A stretch of 64,000 bases of DNA from Heyndrickxia acidicola (GCF_001636425.1 NZ_KV440953.1:260847-324846); one strand, 5' to 3'. Shown: positions 16,031-25,875, numbered from the stretch's first letter. Numbers and translations: made by a program. The notes: generated by a model not told the origin, from the sequence alone.

Positions 16031-16163
16031 GCTATTTTCTTGCTTTTCGTACATTTGATTTGTCTTCGTGGTATCTTTTTGTATACAAAATTTTACATGT
16101 TGAACCTTTGTTTCATTCACTTTTTTGTGCCAATATAGCAACACAGTTTACGAAAAGAGCCTT
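16029..16163. repeat. Family D repeat directly after comEB
   Basis: Begins AGGCTATTTTCTTGCTTTTC on the stop codon of comEB and ends CACAGTTTACGAAAAGAGCC, the same right end as the copy at 6064. The middle has diverged. Confidence 0.55.
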
Positions 16164-16185
16164 TTTAAAACATTTATTATGTTCA

Positions 16186-16350
16186 ACTTCTGTTGAAGAC
16201 CATTGTTGATTTTAAACCTATGTTGATTGGAGCTGATAAACGAGACTCCTGCTTTTAAAAGCGGGTTAGGCGCCTGCAGAAGCATGAGCCGATGAGGCTC
16301 CGCTGCCGCCCGCGTAGTGTGAGTGCCTGCAGCAAAAAATCAACAGGCAA
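16186..16350. repeat. Family C repeat between comEB and comEC
   Basis: Left end TTGTTGATTTTAAACCTATG, core GAGACTCCTGC, GATGAGGCTCCGCTGCCGCCCGCG and GAGTGCCTGCAGC, right end AAAATCAACAGG. This is the type of GC-rich dispersed repeat seen in many Bacillaceae genomes. It breaks the comE operon. Confidence 0.65.
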
Positions 16351-16394
16351 TATAAAGAGTCTATGTGTAAATAACACAAAGTATATAAAAGGAT

Positions 16395-18737
16395 ATGTTT
16401 TTTTGGATAAGGCAGGTGATATTCATTCAAGGTCTTTGGCTTTTTATTGCACTTGCATCCCTGAGCGGCTTCTCCGTGATCCTTCCTGTTCCTTGGGGAG
16501 CTGTTTTCTTTTTTCATTTAATATGGATCCAGATAGTACGCACCCATAACAGAAAGCTTGTGTTTAAGGCATTAACGGTTTATATATTATCCATTTTGGC
16601 AGGCTTATGGAGCCATTCAACCCATATAACCCATTTGAAAGCCAGTGATACCAGCTTCCATATGCTCTTTCAAAATGGCCCTTCCATCGATGGAAACCTC
16701 CTTAAAGCAAAAGTATTCCTTCCTGAAAAGAAAGAGCGCCTTGTACTTCAATACACGATTCCCTCCCAAATGAAAAAAGCAGAACTTCAGCGGACGATAC
16801 GTCCCGGTACTGAATGTATCGCTGAAGGAAAACTAAGTGAACCTGAAAAGAATCGAAATGAAAACTTGTTTAATTATAAATTCTATCTGGAAGAAGAAAA
16901 CATTCATTGGACTTTTAAAGCGGGCTCACTTGATTTTTGTAAGCAAGGAAAAACCGGAATGGCTGAAAAGATTGAGGCTTTGAGGGAAAAAGGGATGGAG
17001 CAAGTTCAGAAAACGTTCATACCTGCAACTGTTCCATATGCTGAAGCACTGCTCTTTGGGGACAGCTCCAATTTTGATGACCAGCAATATGCGATGTTTC
17101 AACGATTAGGAGTGGTTCATCTTCTTGCGATTTCCGGTCTGCAAGTGAATATCCTTGCATATGGATTATTTTTTATTTTGATCCGGCTGGGTTTTACAAG
17201 GGAGTCATCTAGAGCTGTGCTTCTCCTTATCCTGCCGATTTATGCAATCATCTGCGGAAGTAATCCTCCGGTGGTGAGGGCGGTGTTTATGTCTATGCTG
17301 CTTTTAGGATCAAAGAAAAATATGCTTTCGGGGCTTGATGCCTTATCCATAAGCTTTTTAGTATGTATGTTTTACAACCCCTGCCTTCTCTTTAATATAG
17401 GTTTCCAGCTGTCATTTTTGGTGAGCCTGTCCATTCTTTTGTCATCCAGAACCATTCTTGCCAGGCAAAGCAATGCCCTGGTGAATATGATGAAAATTTC
17501 CCTTGTATCACAGGTCGTTTCGCTTCCTATACTTATGTATTCTTTTTTTCAGATTTCTGTTATCAGCCTTTTAACAAACCTAATTTTTGTTCCTTTCTAC
17601 TCCTTCCTTTTAACCCCTCTAATCCTTATTAATTTCGTTCTTTCTCTCATTTGTGATGTTAAAGGCTTAACAATGATCCTTCACCCGTTGTTTTTTTTGT
17701 TGTCAAACCTTTTAACTATTCTGATTAAGGCAGAAGAAATAATCGCTGAACAATTTAATCAGAAGTGGGCTGTCCTAGTTACAGGAAAGCCATGTGTTTT
17801 TTTATTATTGGGACTCTTTGCATGTGTCTTTTTATTCTATATCTTATGGGAAAAAGGATATAAGCTATGGAAGGCAGGCATACCTTTCCTTGTTTTAATG
17901 ACTGGCTTTATCCTGTTTCAAACATTTAATCCTTTTGGAGAAGTTACGTTTATTGATATCGGGCAAGGAGACAGTATCCTCATTAAACTTCCATTCAATA
18001 GAGGGATTTATTTAATTGATACAGGAGGCGAAGTCAGCTTTGAGCAGGAAAATTGGGAAAAAAGGCTGCACCAATTCCATGTAGGAAATGATATTTTAAT
18101 ACCCTATCTTAAAAGCAAGGGAATTCGTAAAATAGACAAGCTAATTCTTACACACAGCGATCAGGATCATATCGGCGCTGCAAGAGAACTTATGAAGGAA
18201 ATAGGCATTCAAACGCTTTATATTTCTCCGAATGCCTGGAGAAAGCCCTTAATGTACCAGACAGTTAAAGCTGCCGTACATGAACGCATTCCAATTGAGA
18301 GAATAAAAGCAGGCTACTCATGGAAAAATGCCTCGGGATTCTTTCTGATTGTCTCTCCTTTGACAGATGTATATGAAGGAAATAACAGCTCTCTAGTGCT
18401 ATATGCCGCTTTTGGAGGAGAGACATGGTTATTTACTGGAGATTTGGAGAAAAAAGGAGAAGAGAGGCTTTTGAAGGCCTATAATATTCAAGCGAATATC
18501 CTGAAAGCTGGCCATCATGGCAGCAGGACAGCTTCGTCGGAAAAATTTATTGAACAGATAAAGCCTAAACTTGCCGTAATATCAGCTGGGAAGAACAATC
18601 GATTCGGTCACCCGCATCAGGAAGTCCTTGATACACTTAATAGCCATCATGTGCTCATTTTGAGAACGGATCAAATGGGAGCAGTCCATTATCGATTTTT
18701 TCAGAATCACGGAACCTTTTCTGTAGAATTTCCATAG
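16395..18737 (+). CDS. comEC: ComEC, DNA-uptake channel
   Basis: 780 residues (B. subtilis 776). N-terminal helices and a DUF4131 segment precede the multi-helix Competence domain (HLLAISGLQVNILAYGLFF near residue 240), which forms the channel for single-stranded DNA. The C-terminal metallo-beta-lactamase domain (FIDIGQGDSILIKLP, LTHSDQDHIGAA, GHHGSRTASS) is thought to degrade the non-transforming strand. Intact. The start is uncertain: ATG 16395 has a very close AAAGGA, and GTG 16416 is possible. Confidence 0.95.
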   Translation: MFFWIRQVIFIQGLWLFIALASLSGFSVILPVPWGAVFFFHLIWIQIVRTHNRKLVFKALTVYILSILAGLWSHSTHITHLKASDTSFHMLFQNGPSIDGNLLKAKVFLPEKKERLVLQYTIPSQMKKAELQRTIRPGTECIAEGKLSEPEKNRNENLFNYKFYLEEENIHWTFKAGSLDFCKQGKTGMAEKIEALREKGMEQVQKTFIPATVPYAEALLFGDSSNFDDQQYAMFQRLGVVHLLAISGLQVNILAYGLFFILIRLGFTRESSRAVLLLILPIYAIICGSNPPVVRAVFMSMLLLGSKKNMLSGLDALSISFLVCMFYNPCLLFNIGFQLSFLVSLSILLSSRTILARQSNALVNMMKISLVSQVVSLPILMYSFFQISVISLLTNLIFVPFYSFLLTPLILINFVLSLICDVKGLTMILHPLFFLLSNLLTILIKAEEIIAEQFNQKWAVLVTGKPCVFLLLGLFACVFLFYILWEKGYKLWKAGIPFLVLMTGFILFQTFNPFGEVTFIDIGQGDSILIKLPFNRGIYLIDTGGEVSFEQENWEKRLHQFHVGNDILIPYLKSKGIRKIDKLILTHSDQDHIGAARELMKEIGIQTLYISPNAWRKPLMYQTVKAAVHERIPIERIKAGYSWKNASGFFLIVSPLTDVYEGNNSSLVLYAAFGGETWLFTGDLEKKGEERLLKAYNIQANILKAGHHGSRTASSEKFIEQIKPKLAVISAGKNNRFGHPHQEVLDTLNSHHVLILRTDQMGAVHYRFFQNHGTFSVEFP

Positions 18738-18762
18738 GATACAGTAGTGAAATACAGAAATA

Positions 18763-18790
18763 AAAAAAGAGTTTGCCGATGCAAACCCCA
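18763..18790 (-). terminator. Terminator of yqzM on the minus strand
   Basis: GTTTGC (18771-18776) and GCAAAC (18781-18786) form the stem; on the minus strand it is followed by TCTTTTTTTATTT. It lies between convergent comEC and yqzM. Confidence 0.6.
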
Positions 18791-18804
18791 TGATTTTTTA
18801 GTTT

Positions 18805-18939
18805 TTAAGAACCCATCATTTTAATAACAGTGGCAATGACGAACATTATGAAGAAAAATAAAAACGAGACACCAAATCCTACTCCTGAATCAACTGCATC
18901 ATTCCGTTTGGATTGAACATCTTTTTCAAATTGGTTCAC
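18805..18939 (-). CDS. yqzM: YqzM, small membrane protein (44 residues)
   Basis: GTG 18939 follows AGGAGGGGTAATT on the minus strand. The product begins MNQFEKDVQSKRNDAVDSG and ends in one hydrophobic helix (VSFLFFFIMFVIATVIKMM). Size, sequence pattern and position between comEC and holA match B. subtilis YqzM. Function unknown. Confidence 0.9.
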   Translation of the reverse strand: MNQFEKDVQSKRNDAVDSGVGFGVSFLFFFIMFVIATVIKMMGS

Positions 18940-19177
18940 AATTACCCCTCCTATTATGTTCACTTCAGTATAGACGATTTATTCAGAAAAATCTACCACT
19001 TTCATTTTGATTTCCTTTACTGACAAGAGTTGTCACCTATACTTTCTCTTTTAAAGGTGATAATAAGAATAAGGACCACCGCTTTAAGGAAAAGAATCCT
19101 AGGCCTTTTCCAAAAGCGTTCAAATAAATCCAGGGGATTAACTTCATCAGTCAGAAGGGGTTAATCCTCTCTATGGG

Positions 19178-19206
19178 TTGTCAAATTGGACAGCATTACT
19201 TAGGAT
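19178..19206 (+). promoter_or_regulatory. Candidate SigA promoter of holA
   Basis: TTGTCA (19178-19183) and TAGGAT (19201-19206) with a 17-base spacer. Bases 18940-19177 hold nothing else I can identify. Confidence 0.5.
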
Positions 19207-19241
19207 AGAAGGAGGAAGGATATTTAAAGGGAGAAGGATAC

Positions 19242-20261
19242 ATGAACGTTTTAGATAAAATAAAAAAGAAAAATTTTTCAGCTGTCTATTTATTATATGG
19301 AACAGAAAGGTTTTTAATCAATGAAGCAAAACAAATTTTAATACAAAATGCACTGACAGAAGAGGAAATGGATTTTAATTTTTCTTCTTATGATTTAGAA
19401 GAAATGCCTGTGGAATTAACTCTTGAGGATGCTGAGACATTTCCTTTTGTTGGAGAGAGAAAACTGGTCTTTTTACATAACCCGACGTTTTTAACCGCTG
19501 AAAAAACCAAAGGCAAAATTGAACACAATATTGCAAAGCTGGAGGCCTATTTGGAGGAGCCTGCCCCCTATAGTATACTGGTCATTTCTGCACCATATGA
19601 AAAGCTTGATGAACGTAAAAAAATCACTAAACTCTTAAAGAAAAAAGCAGAGGTGCTAGAAGCTAAGAAGCTGACTGAAGCGGAGCTTGGTTCATGGATT
19701 CAAGGCAGGGCAGAATTAAATGGTGTAAGAATAACAAAGGATGCAGCTGATATGCTGAGCGGGCTTGCCGGAACCGACTTAATGATGCTGACAAATGAAA
19801 TTGATAAGATTTCGCTTTATGTTGGTAAAGGCAATGAAATTAATCAGGAAATGGTGGAAAAGCTAACGGCCCGTTCGCTCGAACAAAACATTTTTTCTCT
19901 TGTAGATAAGGTAGTGCACAGAAAAATAGACGAAGCACTACGGATTTTTTACGATTTATTAAAACAAAATGAAGAACCCATCAAAATACTATCCATTCTG
20001 GCAGGGCAGTTTCGCTTAATTTATCAAACGAAAGAGCTTGCAAGGAGAGGATACGGACAGCAGCAAATTGCCAGTACCTTGAAAGTGCATCCATTCAGAG
20101 TGAAATTGGCAGCCGGACAGGCAAAGCTTTTTTCAGAACACGAACTAAAAAAAATTATGGATATGCTGGCCGAAAGCGATTTGCAGATGAAATCAAGCGG
20201 ATTGGATAAAAAAATGGTTGTTGAAATGTTTTTCTTTCAATTAAATTCACAAAAGACATAA
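19242..20261 (+). CDS. holA: DNA polymerase III delta subunit
   Basis: 339 residues. Opens the beta clamp as part of the clamp-loader complex. The N-terminal AAA+-like start FSAVYLLYGTERFLINEA, the central TDLMMLTNEIDKISLY and the C-terminal FRLIYQTKELARRGYGQQQIA are typical of the delta (YqeN) family. Confidence 0.95.
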   Translation: MNVLDKIKKKNFSAVYLLYGTERFLINEAKQILIQNALTEEEMDFNFSSYDLEEMPVELTLEDAETFPFVGERKLVFLHNPTFLTAEKTKGKIEHNIAKLEAYLEEPAPYSILVISAPYEKLDERKKITKLLKKKAEVLEAKKLTEAELGSWIQGRAELNGVRITKDAADMLSGLAGTDLMMLTNEIDKISLYVGKGNEINQEMVEKLTARSLEQNIFSLVDKVVHRKIDEALRIFYDLLKQNEEPIKILSILAGQFRLIYQTKELARRGYGQQQIASTLKVHPFRVKLAAGQAKLFSEHELKKIMDMLAESDLQMKSSGLDKKMVVEMFFFQLNSQKT

Positions 20262-20290
20262 AAAAACGATCCCAATGGGATCGTTTTTTT
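20260..20290. terminator. Bidirectional terminator between holA and rpsT
   Basis: AAAAAACGATCCCA and its complement TGGGATCGTTTTTT form a near-perfect stem with A and T tracts on both sides. Confidence 0.9.
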
Positions 20291-20327
20291 ATGTAACAAA
20301 CATCCGGCCAGAGACCGGAAGCCTTAA

Positions 20328-20591
20328 TTAAGCATTAGCAGCGTTTAATTTTTTCATTAAGCGTGCTTTTTGTCTGTTCGCAGCGTTTTTATGAATAAGA
20401 CCTTTAGAAGCAGCTTTATCTAATTGCTTAACAGCATTTGCTAAAAGTGCTTTTGAGTTTTCGTCATTATTTACAACTGCAGCTTCAAATTTCTTAACGG
20501 AAGAACGCATAGTAGACTTTACAGAAGAGTTTTGTGCGTTGCTTTCGTTTGCAGTTTTTACACGTTTGATAGCAGATTTAATATTTGGCAT
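20328..20591 (-). CDS. rpsT: 30S ribosomal protein S20
   Basis: MPNIKSAIKRVKTANES at the start, KALLANAVKQLDKAASKGLIHKNAANRQKARL at the end: 87 residues, the normal length. I start at ATG 20591 because AGGAGGTG sits seven bases upstream on the minus strand; an in-frame GTG inside that ribosome site is not the start. Confidence 0.97.
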   Translation of the reverse strand: MPNIKSAIKRVKTANESNAQNSSVKSTMRSSVKKFEAAVVNNDENSKALLANAVKQLDKAASKGLIHKNAANRQKARLMKKLNAANA

Positions 20592-20659
20592 TTCTTTCAC
20601 CTCCTACGAGTATATCCGGGGATTACTCGACTTTCACCTTATCAATAACAACAAGTGAT

Positions 20660-20688
20660 ATTTTATCAAATGAACATTGATTATGCAA
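20660..20688 (-). promoter_or_regulatory. SigA promoter of rpsT
   Basis: On the minus strand TTGCAT (20683-20688) and TAAAAT (20660-20665) are 17 bases apart. Confidence 0.6.
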
Positions 20689-20720
20689 TACTCACCTTAG
20701 TAAAAACATAACTTTAGGAA

Positions 20721-20747
20721 TGAATCTCTCGGTTATAGGCGAAAATA
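20721..20747 (+). promoter_or_regulatory. Possible SigF/SigG forespore promoter of gpr
   Basis: GGCGAAAATA (20738-20747) fits the forespore -10 pattern GGNRANANTR, and TGAAT lies upstream but at short spacing. gpr is a forespore gene in B. subtilis, which favours the call. Confidence 0.3.
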
Positions 20748-20783
20748 GGTTTAAAAGAAGGTTCGGATTTGGAGGAATAGAAC

Positions 20784-21914
20784 ATGACAAAAAAGCAAGA
20801 ACTAGATTTAAGTTTGTATTCTGTCAGAACAGATTTGGCAATAGAAGCACACGAAATGGCAACAGAGATGAGAGAAAAGAAAAGCAGGGATGCTTCGGAT
20901 ACTTCGAGCATAGAAGGAGTGATTATTAAGGAGCGTAAAGTAGATGGTGTCATTATTTCTACGGTCAAAGTAACGGCTGAGGGTGAAAAGGCGATTGGAA
21001 AAAAGGCAGGGAACTACTTAACCATTGAGGCACAGGGGATTCGGGAACAGGATTCACAGCTGCAGCAGCAGGTAGAAAAGATTTTTGCTGATGAGTTCAG
21101 CCGGTTTATGGATGAATTAAATATATCCAAGGATGCCAGTTGTTTAATTGTTGGCTTAGGCAATTGGAATGTGACGCCAGATGCATTAGGGCCGATGGTT
21201 TGTGAAAATGTACTGGTTACCCGCCATTTATTTACCCTTCAGCCCGAGAATGTAGAAAAGGGATATCGTCCTGTCAGTGCTTTAGCTCCTGGTGTAATGG
21301 GGCTTACGGGGATAGAAACAAGCGATATCATTTTCGGTGTTGCTGAAAAGAGTAAGCCTGATTTTATCATTGCAGTGGATGCACTGGCATCCCGGTCTTT
21401 AACAAGAGTTAATTCTACTATACAAATTTCCGATACGGGTATTCATCCAGGATCTGGAGTTGGGAATAAAAGGAAGGAATTAAGTGAAGAAACGCTTGGC
21501 ATCCCTGTCATTGCCATCGGTGTGCCAACAGTAGTGGATGCTGTCTCAATAACAAATGATACGATTGACTTTTTATTAAAACATTTTGGCCGTGAGATGA
21601 AAGAAGGAAACCGTCCTTCTCATTCGCTTGTTCCTTCGAGCATGGCATTTGGTGAAAAGAAAGAATTAACAGAGGAGGATATGCCCGGTGAACAGCATAG
21701 AAAGCTTTTTATGGGGATTGTCGGAAATCTGGAAGAGGAAGAAAAACGGAAACTGATCCATGAGGTTTTGGCACCGATCGGCCACAATTTAATGGTAACG
21801 CCAAAAGAAGTGGATATTTTTATTGAGGATACAGCAAACCTTATTGCGAGCGGTTTAAATGCAGCGCTCCACTCTTCAATTAATCAGGAGGATGCAGGCT
21901 TTAAGACGAGATAA
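20784..21914 (+). CDS. gpr: GPR, spore germination protease (zymogen)
   Basis: 376 residues; degrades small acid-soluble spore proteins during germination. The stretch [14 protein letters not shown] near residue 11 contains the known self-processing region (cut after the RTD aspartate). Conserved blocks are [18 protein letters not shown]-like (ILIVGLGN), [13 protein letters not shown] and [26 protein letters not shown] precedes ATG. In B. subtilis spoIIP follows directly; here it does not. Confidence 0.96.
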   Translation: MTKKQELDLSLYSVRTDLAIEAHEMATEMREKKSRDASDTSSIEGVIIKERKVDGVIISTVKVTAEGEKAIGKKAGNYLTIEAQGIREQDSQLQQQVEKIFADEFSRFMDELNISKDASCLIVGLGNWNVTPDALGPMVCENVLVTRHLFTLQPENVEKGYRPVSALAPGVMGLTGIETSDIIFGVAEKSKPDFIIAVDALASRSLTRVNSTIQISDTGIHPGSGVGNKRKELSEETLGIPVIAIGVPTVVDAVSITNDTIDFLLKHFGREMKEGNRPSHSLVPSSMAFGEKKELTEEDMPGEQHRKLFMGIVGNLEEEEKRKLIHEVLAPIGHNLMVTPKEVDIFIEDTANLIASGLNAALHSSINQEDAGFKTR

Positions 21915-22036
21915 GGAGAACGGTCTATCAGTAAACAAGGGGTTCTATTTATTCTAGTAAATACATAATGATACTAGAAAGAATAGCAAGAGACATGTTT
22001 CTGTATCTTATAAATGTAATTAAAAGGATGAGTTTT

Positions 22037-22369
22037 ATGAGCAGGTTTATGGTGAAAAATATCCTTCTTACTATTGCCTTAATTATTGGGGTACTGATTG
22101 GCATGCAGGCGGCCAATTCTAGTATGAAAGAAATGAAGGGCTATACTAATCCTGCTCTTTCTTCTCCTATCCATTTAAAGGCGAAAAACGGCAATATAGA
22201 AGCTTCTGTTTTGGGAAAGCAAATATCAGCTGATACCATTGTTCAGAAAAAGCAGAAGCTCCAGGAAATTAAATCCTTTAACCTATTCTCAATGCTCGGA
22301 AAGTCACTTGCCGCTGTTGTTTCCTCTGTGGCAAAAACATTTGTGACGCTTTGTTCCTCTTTTTTATAA
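22037..22369 (+). CDS. yqxA: YqxA-like DUF3679 protein
   Basis: I start at ATG 22037 (MSRFMVKNILLTIALIIGVLIG), eight bases after AAAGGATG, giving 110 residues. One N-terminal membrane anchor is followed by a short extracytoplasmic region and a C-terminal hydrophobic stretch (MLGKSLAAVVSSVAKTFVTLC). It matches the YqxA position just before lepA. Function unknown. GATACTA at 21970-21976 is a possible SigG -10. Confidence 0.75.
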   Translation: MSRFMVKNILLTIALIIGVLIGMQAANSSMKEMKGYTNPALSSPIHLKAKNGNIEASVLGKQISADTIVQKKQKLQEIKSFNLFSMLGKSLAAVVSSVAKTFVTLCSSFL

Positions 22370-22392
22370 CATCAAAAAAGTAGTAAGCTATA

Positions 22393-22530
22393 TGGTTTTG
22401 GCTCATTCGTGTGAAACTACCGTTTCACACGCCTTTCAGCTAGCTGAAAGGTTACAGTACAGGGCAGACCAGTGGAGCAAACTAGTTTGCTCCACTGGTC
22501 TGCCCTGTACTGTAAAATGAGCCAAAACCA
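22393..22530. repeat. Family A repeat, complete copy with outer stem and three hairpins
   Basis: Perfect 15-base outer arms lie at 22393-22407 and 22516-22530 (TGGTTTTGGCTCATT and its complement). Inside are hairpin 1 with nine-base arms GTGTGAAAC/GTTTCACAC (22409-22430), hairpin 2 as a 20-base perfect palindrome (22432-22451), and hairpin 3 as a 64-base perfect palindrome (22452-22515). As RNA this is a closed three-branch structure. It lies between yqxA and lepA. Confidence 0.8.
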
Positions 22531-22593
22531 GCAGGAATCTAAATTAGAAAAATTCCACTTTAACACTATTATTCCATAAGCTTAATGTTATGA

Positions 22594-22622
22594 TTGAATC
22601 TTAAAACCCCTGCTGATATAAT
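22594..22622 (+). promoter_or_regulatory. SigA promoter of lepA
   Basis: TTGAAT (22594-22599) and a perfect TATAAT (22617-22622) are 17 bases apart. Confidence 0.7.
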
Positions 22623-22664
22623 CAGAAATAGTGTATACGTGTCGATTAACAGGAGTGAAGAAGT

Positions 22665-24503
22665 ATGAATCGTGAAGAAAAACTGGAAAGACAGCGCAGA
22701 ATCCGCAACTTTTCTATTATTGCACATATCGACCACGGGAAATCCACATTGGCTGACAGAATTTTAGAGAAGACCAATGCCCTTACAGCCCGTGAAATGA
22801 AAAATCAGCTGCTAGATTCAATGGACCTTGAGCGTGAACGGGGAATCACCATTAAATTAAATGCAGTACAATTAAAATACAAGGCAAAGGATGGCGAAGT
22901 CTATACCTTTCATTTAATAGATACGCCGGGACATGTAGACTTTACCTACGAGGTTTCCCGAAGCCTTGCAGCTTGTGAAGGGGCCATATTAGTTGTAGAT
23001 GCTGCGCAGGGTATTGAGGCGCAGACACTGGCGAACGTATACTTAGCCCTTGATAACAATCTGGAAATCCTGCCTGTTATTAATAAAATTGACCTGCCTG
23101 CCGCAGACCCAGAAAGAGTAAGGCAGGAAGTGGAGGATGTTATCGGTCTTGATGCATCTGAAGCAGTTCTTGCTTCCGCTAAAGCTGGAATTGGAATCGA
23201 AGATATACTTGAGCAAATCGTTGAAAAGGTACCTGCTCCTGAAGGGGATCCGGATGGCCCGTTAAAAGCTCTTATCTTTGATTCTTTGTATGATGCCTAT
23301 CGCGGTGTTATTGCGTATGTCAGAATCGTAGAAGGTTCCGTAAAAGTAGGCGATAAGATCAAAATGATGGCAACAGGAAAAGAATTTGAGGTAACGGAAG
23401 TTGGAGTCAGCAATCCAAAGCCTGTTTTATGCGACGAGCTTACGGTCGGGGACGTTGGTTTTATAACAGCCTCTATTAAAAACGTTGGGGACACACGTGT
23501 AGGGGACACCATTACAAGTGCGAAAAATCCTGCTGCAGTACCTCTGCCTGGTTATAGAAAACTAAACCCGATGGTTTATTGCGGCCTATATCCGATTGAT
23601 TCTGCAAAGTTTAATGATCTGAGGGATGCCCTTGAAAAACTGGAATTAAACGATTCCTCCCTGCAATTTGAACCAGAAACATCCCAGGCACTCGGTTTTG
23701 GATTCCGCTGCGGATTCCTTGGGCTCTTACATATGGAGATTATCCAGGAGCGCATTGAACGCGAATTTAACATCGATTTAATTACGACTGCGCCAAGTGT
23801 TATTTATAAAGTTGAAATGACAGACGGAACAATCGTAGATGTTGACAATCCTTCCAATATGCCTGATCCCCAGAAAATTGCACAAGTAGAAGAGCCGTAC
23901 GTTAAAGCCTCTATCATGGTTCCAAATGATTATGTTGGGGCGGTCATGGAGCTTTCCCAGGCAAAACGCGGTAATTTTATTGATATGAAGTATTTGGATG
24001 ATATTCGGGTAAATGTGGTCTATGAAATTCCGTTGTCTGAAATTGTATACGACTTTTTTGACCAGCTGAAATCCAGCACAAAAGGCTATGCTTCTTTTGA
24101 CTACGAGCTAATAGGCTATAAACCATCAAAACTTGTGAAAATGGACATTCTTTTGAATGCCGAGAAAGTGGATGCTCTCAGCTTCATTGTTCATAAAGAT
24201 TTTGCATACGAACGCGGGAAGGTTATAGTGGATAAATTAAAAGAGATCATTCCGCGCCAGCAATTTGAAGTGCCGATACAGGCAGCCGTCGGCCAAAAAA
24301 TTGTTGCAAGGTCTACCATTAAGGCCATGAGGAAAAACGTTCTTGCAAAATGCTATGGCGGAGATATTTCCCGAAAAAGAAAGCTTCTTGAAAAGCAAAA
24401 AGAAGGTAAGAAGCGCATGAAGCAAGTAGGGTCGGTCGAAGTTCCGCAAGAAGCATTTATGGCAATCTTAAAAATGGATGATACAGATGCCGGGAAAAAA
24501 TAA
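22665..24503 (+). CDS. lepA: Elongation factor 4 (LepA)
   Basis: 612 residues, a translational GTPase that back-translocates or remodels ribosomes. G1 [10 protein letters not shown]2 RGITI, G3 DTPGH, G4 NKID are intact, followed by domain II, the EF-G-like domains and the LepA-specific C-terminal region ending [32 protein letters not shown] precedes ATG. Confidence 0.97.
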   Translation: MNREEKLERQRRIRNFSIIAHIDHGKSTLADRILEKTNALTAREMKNQLLDSMDLERERGITIKLNAVQLKYKAKDGEVYTFHLIDTPGHVDFTYEVSRSLAACEGAILVVDAAQGIEAQTLANVYLALDNNLEILPVINKIDLPAADPERVRQEVEDVIGLDASEAVLASAKAGIGIEDILEQIVEKVPAPEGDPDGPLKALIFDSLYDAYRGVIAYVRIVEGSVKVGDKIKMMATGKEFEVTEVGVSNPKPVLCDELTVGDVGFITASIKNVGDTRVGDTITSAKNPAAVPLPGYRKLNPMVYCGLYPIDSAKFNDLRDALEKLELNDSSLQFEPETSQALGFGFRCGFLGLLHMEIIQERIEREFNIDLITTAPSVIYKVEMTDGTIVDVDNPSNMPDPQKIAQVEEPYVKASIMVPNDYVGAVMELSQAKRGNFIDMKYLDDIRVNVVYEIPLSEIVYDFFDQLKSSTKGYASFDYELIGYKPSKLVKMDILLNAEKVDALSFIVHKDFAYERGKVIVDKLKEIIPRQQFEVPIQAAVGQKIVARSTIKAMRKNVLAKCYGGDISRKRKLLEKQKEGKKRMKQVGSVEVPQEAFMAILKMDDTDAGKK

Positions 24504-24744
24504 TGAAATCTGATAAAGAAAAATCGGGGAGCAGGCTCTAATTTAGGGGGCCCTCCTCTTTCTATTTCCGCAGACAGTGTGAAAAGAAAAGAACCTTTTC
24601 GTTGCTAGTTGATATAAAAAATGATTATAAAGCCTAGTTCAGTAGTAAAATTTGTGAATTGCTATCAAAAGATGCAACGAAAACAGCCGAAGTAAAAAAG
24701 CTGAAAACAAGATATGGAAAAATTTCAAGGAAGGGGTGATAGAA

Positions 24745-25875
24745 ATGGAAGCAGCCTATATTCATATTCCATTTTGCGAACACATTTGCTACTATTGCGA
24801 TTTTAATAAAGTATTTCTAAAAGGGCAGCCTGTGGATGAATATCTTGAAATGCTTATTCGTGAAATGAAAATAAAAACAGAGCAGAATCCACCAGGCCAA
24901 ATACAAACGATTTTTGTGGGAGGAGGGACACCAACCACATTAAATGCCGCCCAGCTGGAGGTTCTGTGCAAAGGAATAAGGGAGTACCTTCCTTTGCAAG
25001 AGGGGGAGTTTACCTTTGAAGCCAATCCCTCTGATCTCTCGGATGAACAGCTTCATGTCTTGAAGGATTATGGAGTGAACCGGTTGAGTTTTGGAGTTCA
25101 ATCCTTTAATGATGAACTATTAAAGAAAATCGGGAGAACACATCGTGCGGCAGACGTGTTTTCAACGCTTAAAAAAGCTGAAAAAGCAGGCTTTGACAAT
25201 ATCAGCATTGATTTGATATACAGCCTTCCCGGGCAGACGGAAGATGATTTTCGTAACACTCTAAAAACAGCCCTTGAGCTCGGCCTTCCGCATTACTCCA
25301 GCTATTCCTTGATTGTTGAGCCTAAAACTATCTTCTTTAATTTGCAAAGAAAAGGAAAACTATCTTTGCCAACGGAAGATTCAGAGGCCAATATGTACAG
25401 TCTTCTAATGAACGAAATGGAGAAAGCTGGTTATCATCAATACGAAATTAGTAATTTTGCCAAGCCTGGGTTTGAAAGTCGGCATAATTTGGTGTATTGG
25501 AATAATGAGGAATATTTCGGTTTTGGAGCAGGCGCCCATGGCTATATTAATGGTGTAAGGGGATCAAACTACGGCCCGTTGAAAAAATACATGGATCCGT
25601 TGAAGAACTGGGAGCTTCCGGTTCAAGAAGAGCATCTTTTGACCAAAAAAGAAAAAATGGAAGAAGAGCTGTTTCTTGGCCTGAGAAAAAATGAAGGTGT
25701 CAGCATGACCCGTTTCAAAGAAAAATTTAATGAGCAGCTTATTACCATTTTTAACAACCCGATTCAAGATCTGAATGGCAGGGGATTAATTGAAATTAGT
25801 GGAGATCGAGTGCGATTGTCAAAAAAAGGCCGTTTTCTGGGAAATGAAGTGTTTGAAGCCTTTTTAATTGTTTAG
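24745..25875 (+). CDS. hemW: HemW, radical SAM heme chaperone (formerly HemN-like)
   Basis: ATG 24745, seven bases after GGGGTG, gives 376 residues (MEAAYIHIPFCEHICYYCDF). The CxxxCxxC radical SAM cluster is in CEHICYYC; GGGTPTTL and the IDLIYSLPGQT block are conserved. The CPDH-type lineage marker of true HemN is absent, so a heme-insertion role is more likely than coproporphyrinogen oxidation. An in-frame GTG nine bases upstream overlaps the ribosome site. Confidence 0.92.
   Translation: MEAAYIHIPFCEHICYYCDFNKVFLKGQPVDEYLEMLIREMKIKTEQNPPGQIQTIFVGGGTPTTLNAAQLEVLCKGIREYLPLQEGEFTFEANPSDLSDEQLHVLKDYGVNRLSFGVQSFNDELLKKIGRTHRAADVFSTLKKAEKAGFDNISIDLIYSLPGQTEDDFRNTLKTALELGLPHYSSYSLIVEPKTIFFNLQRKGKLSLPTEDSEANMYSLLMNEMEKAGYHQYEISNFAKPGFESRHNLVYWNNEEYFGFGAGAHGYINGVRGSNYGPLKKYMDPLKNWELPVQEEHLLTKKEKMEEELFLGLRKNEGVSMTRFKEKFNEQLITIFNNPIQDLNGRGLIEISGDRVRLSKKGRFLGNEVFEAFLIV

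Noticed and set aside
16266-16549. Overlapping frames on both strands at the start of comEC
   Set aside because: They fall in a GC-rich family C repeat and in comEC shadow frames; no ribosome site or family resemblance.
22437-22515. The 64-bp palindrome as a replication terminus or origin site
   Set aside because: No Ter-like or DnaA sequence is present, and it is part of a dispersed repeat.
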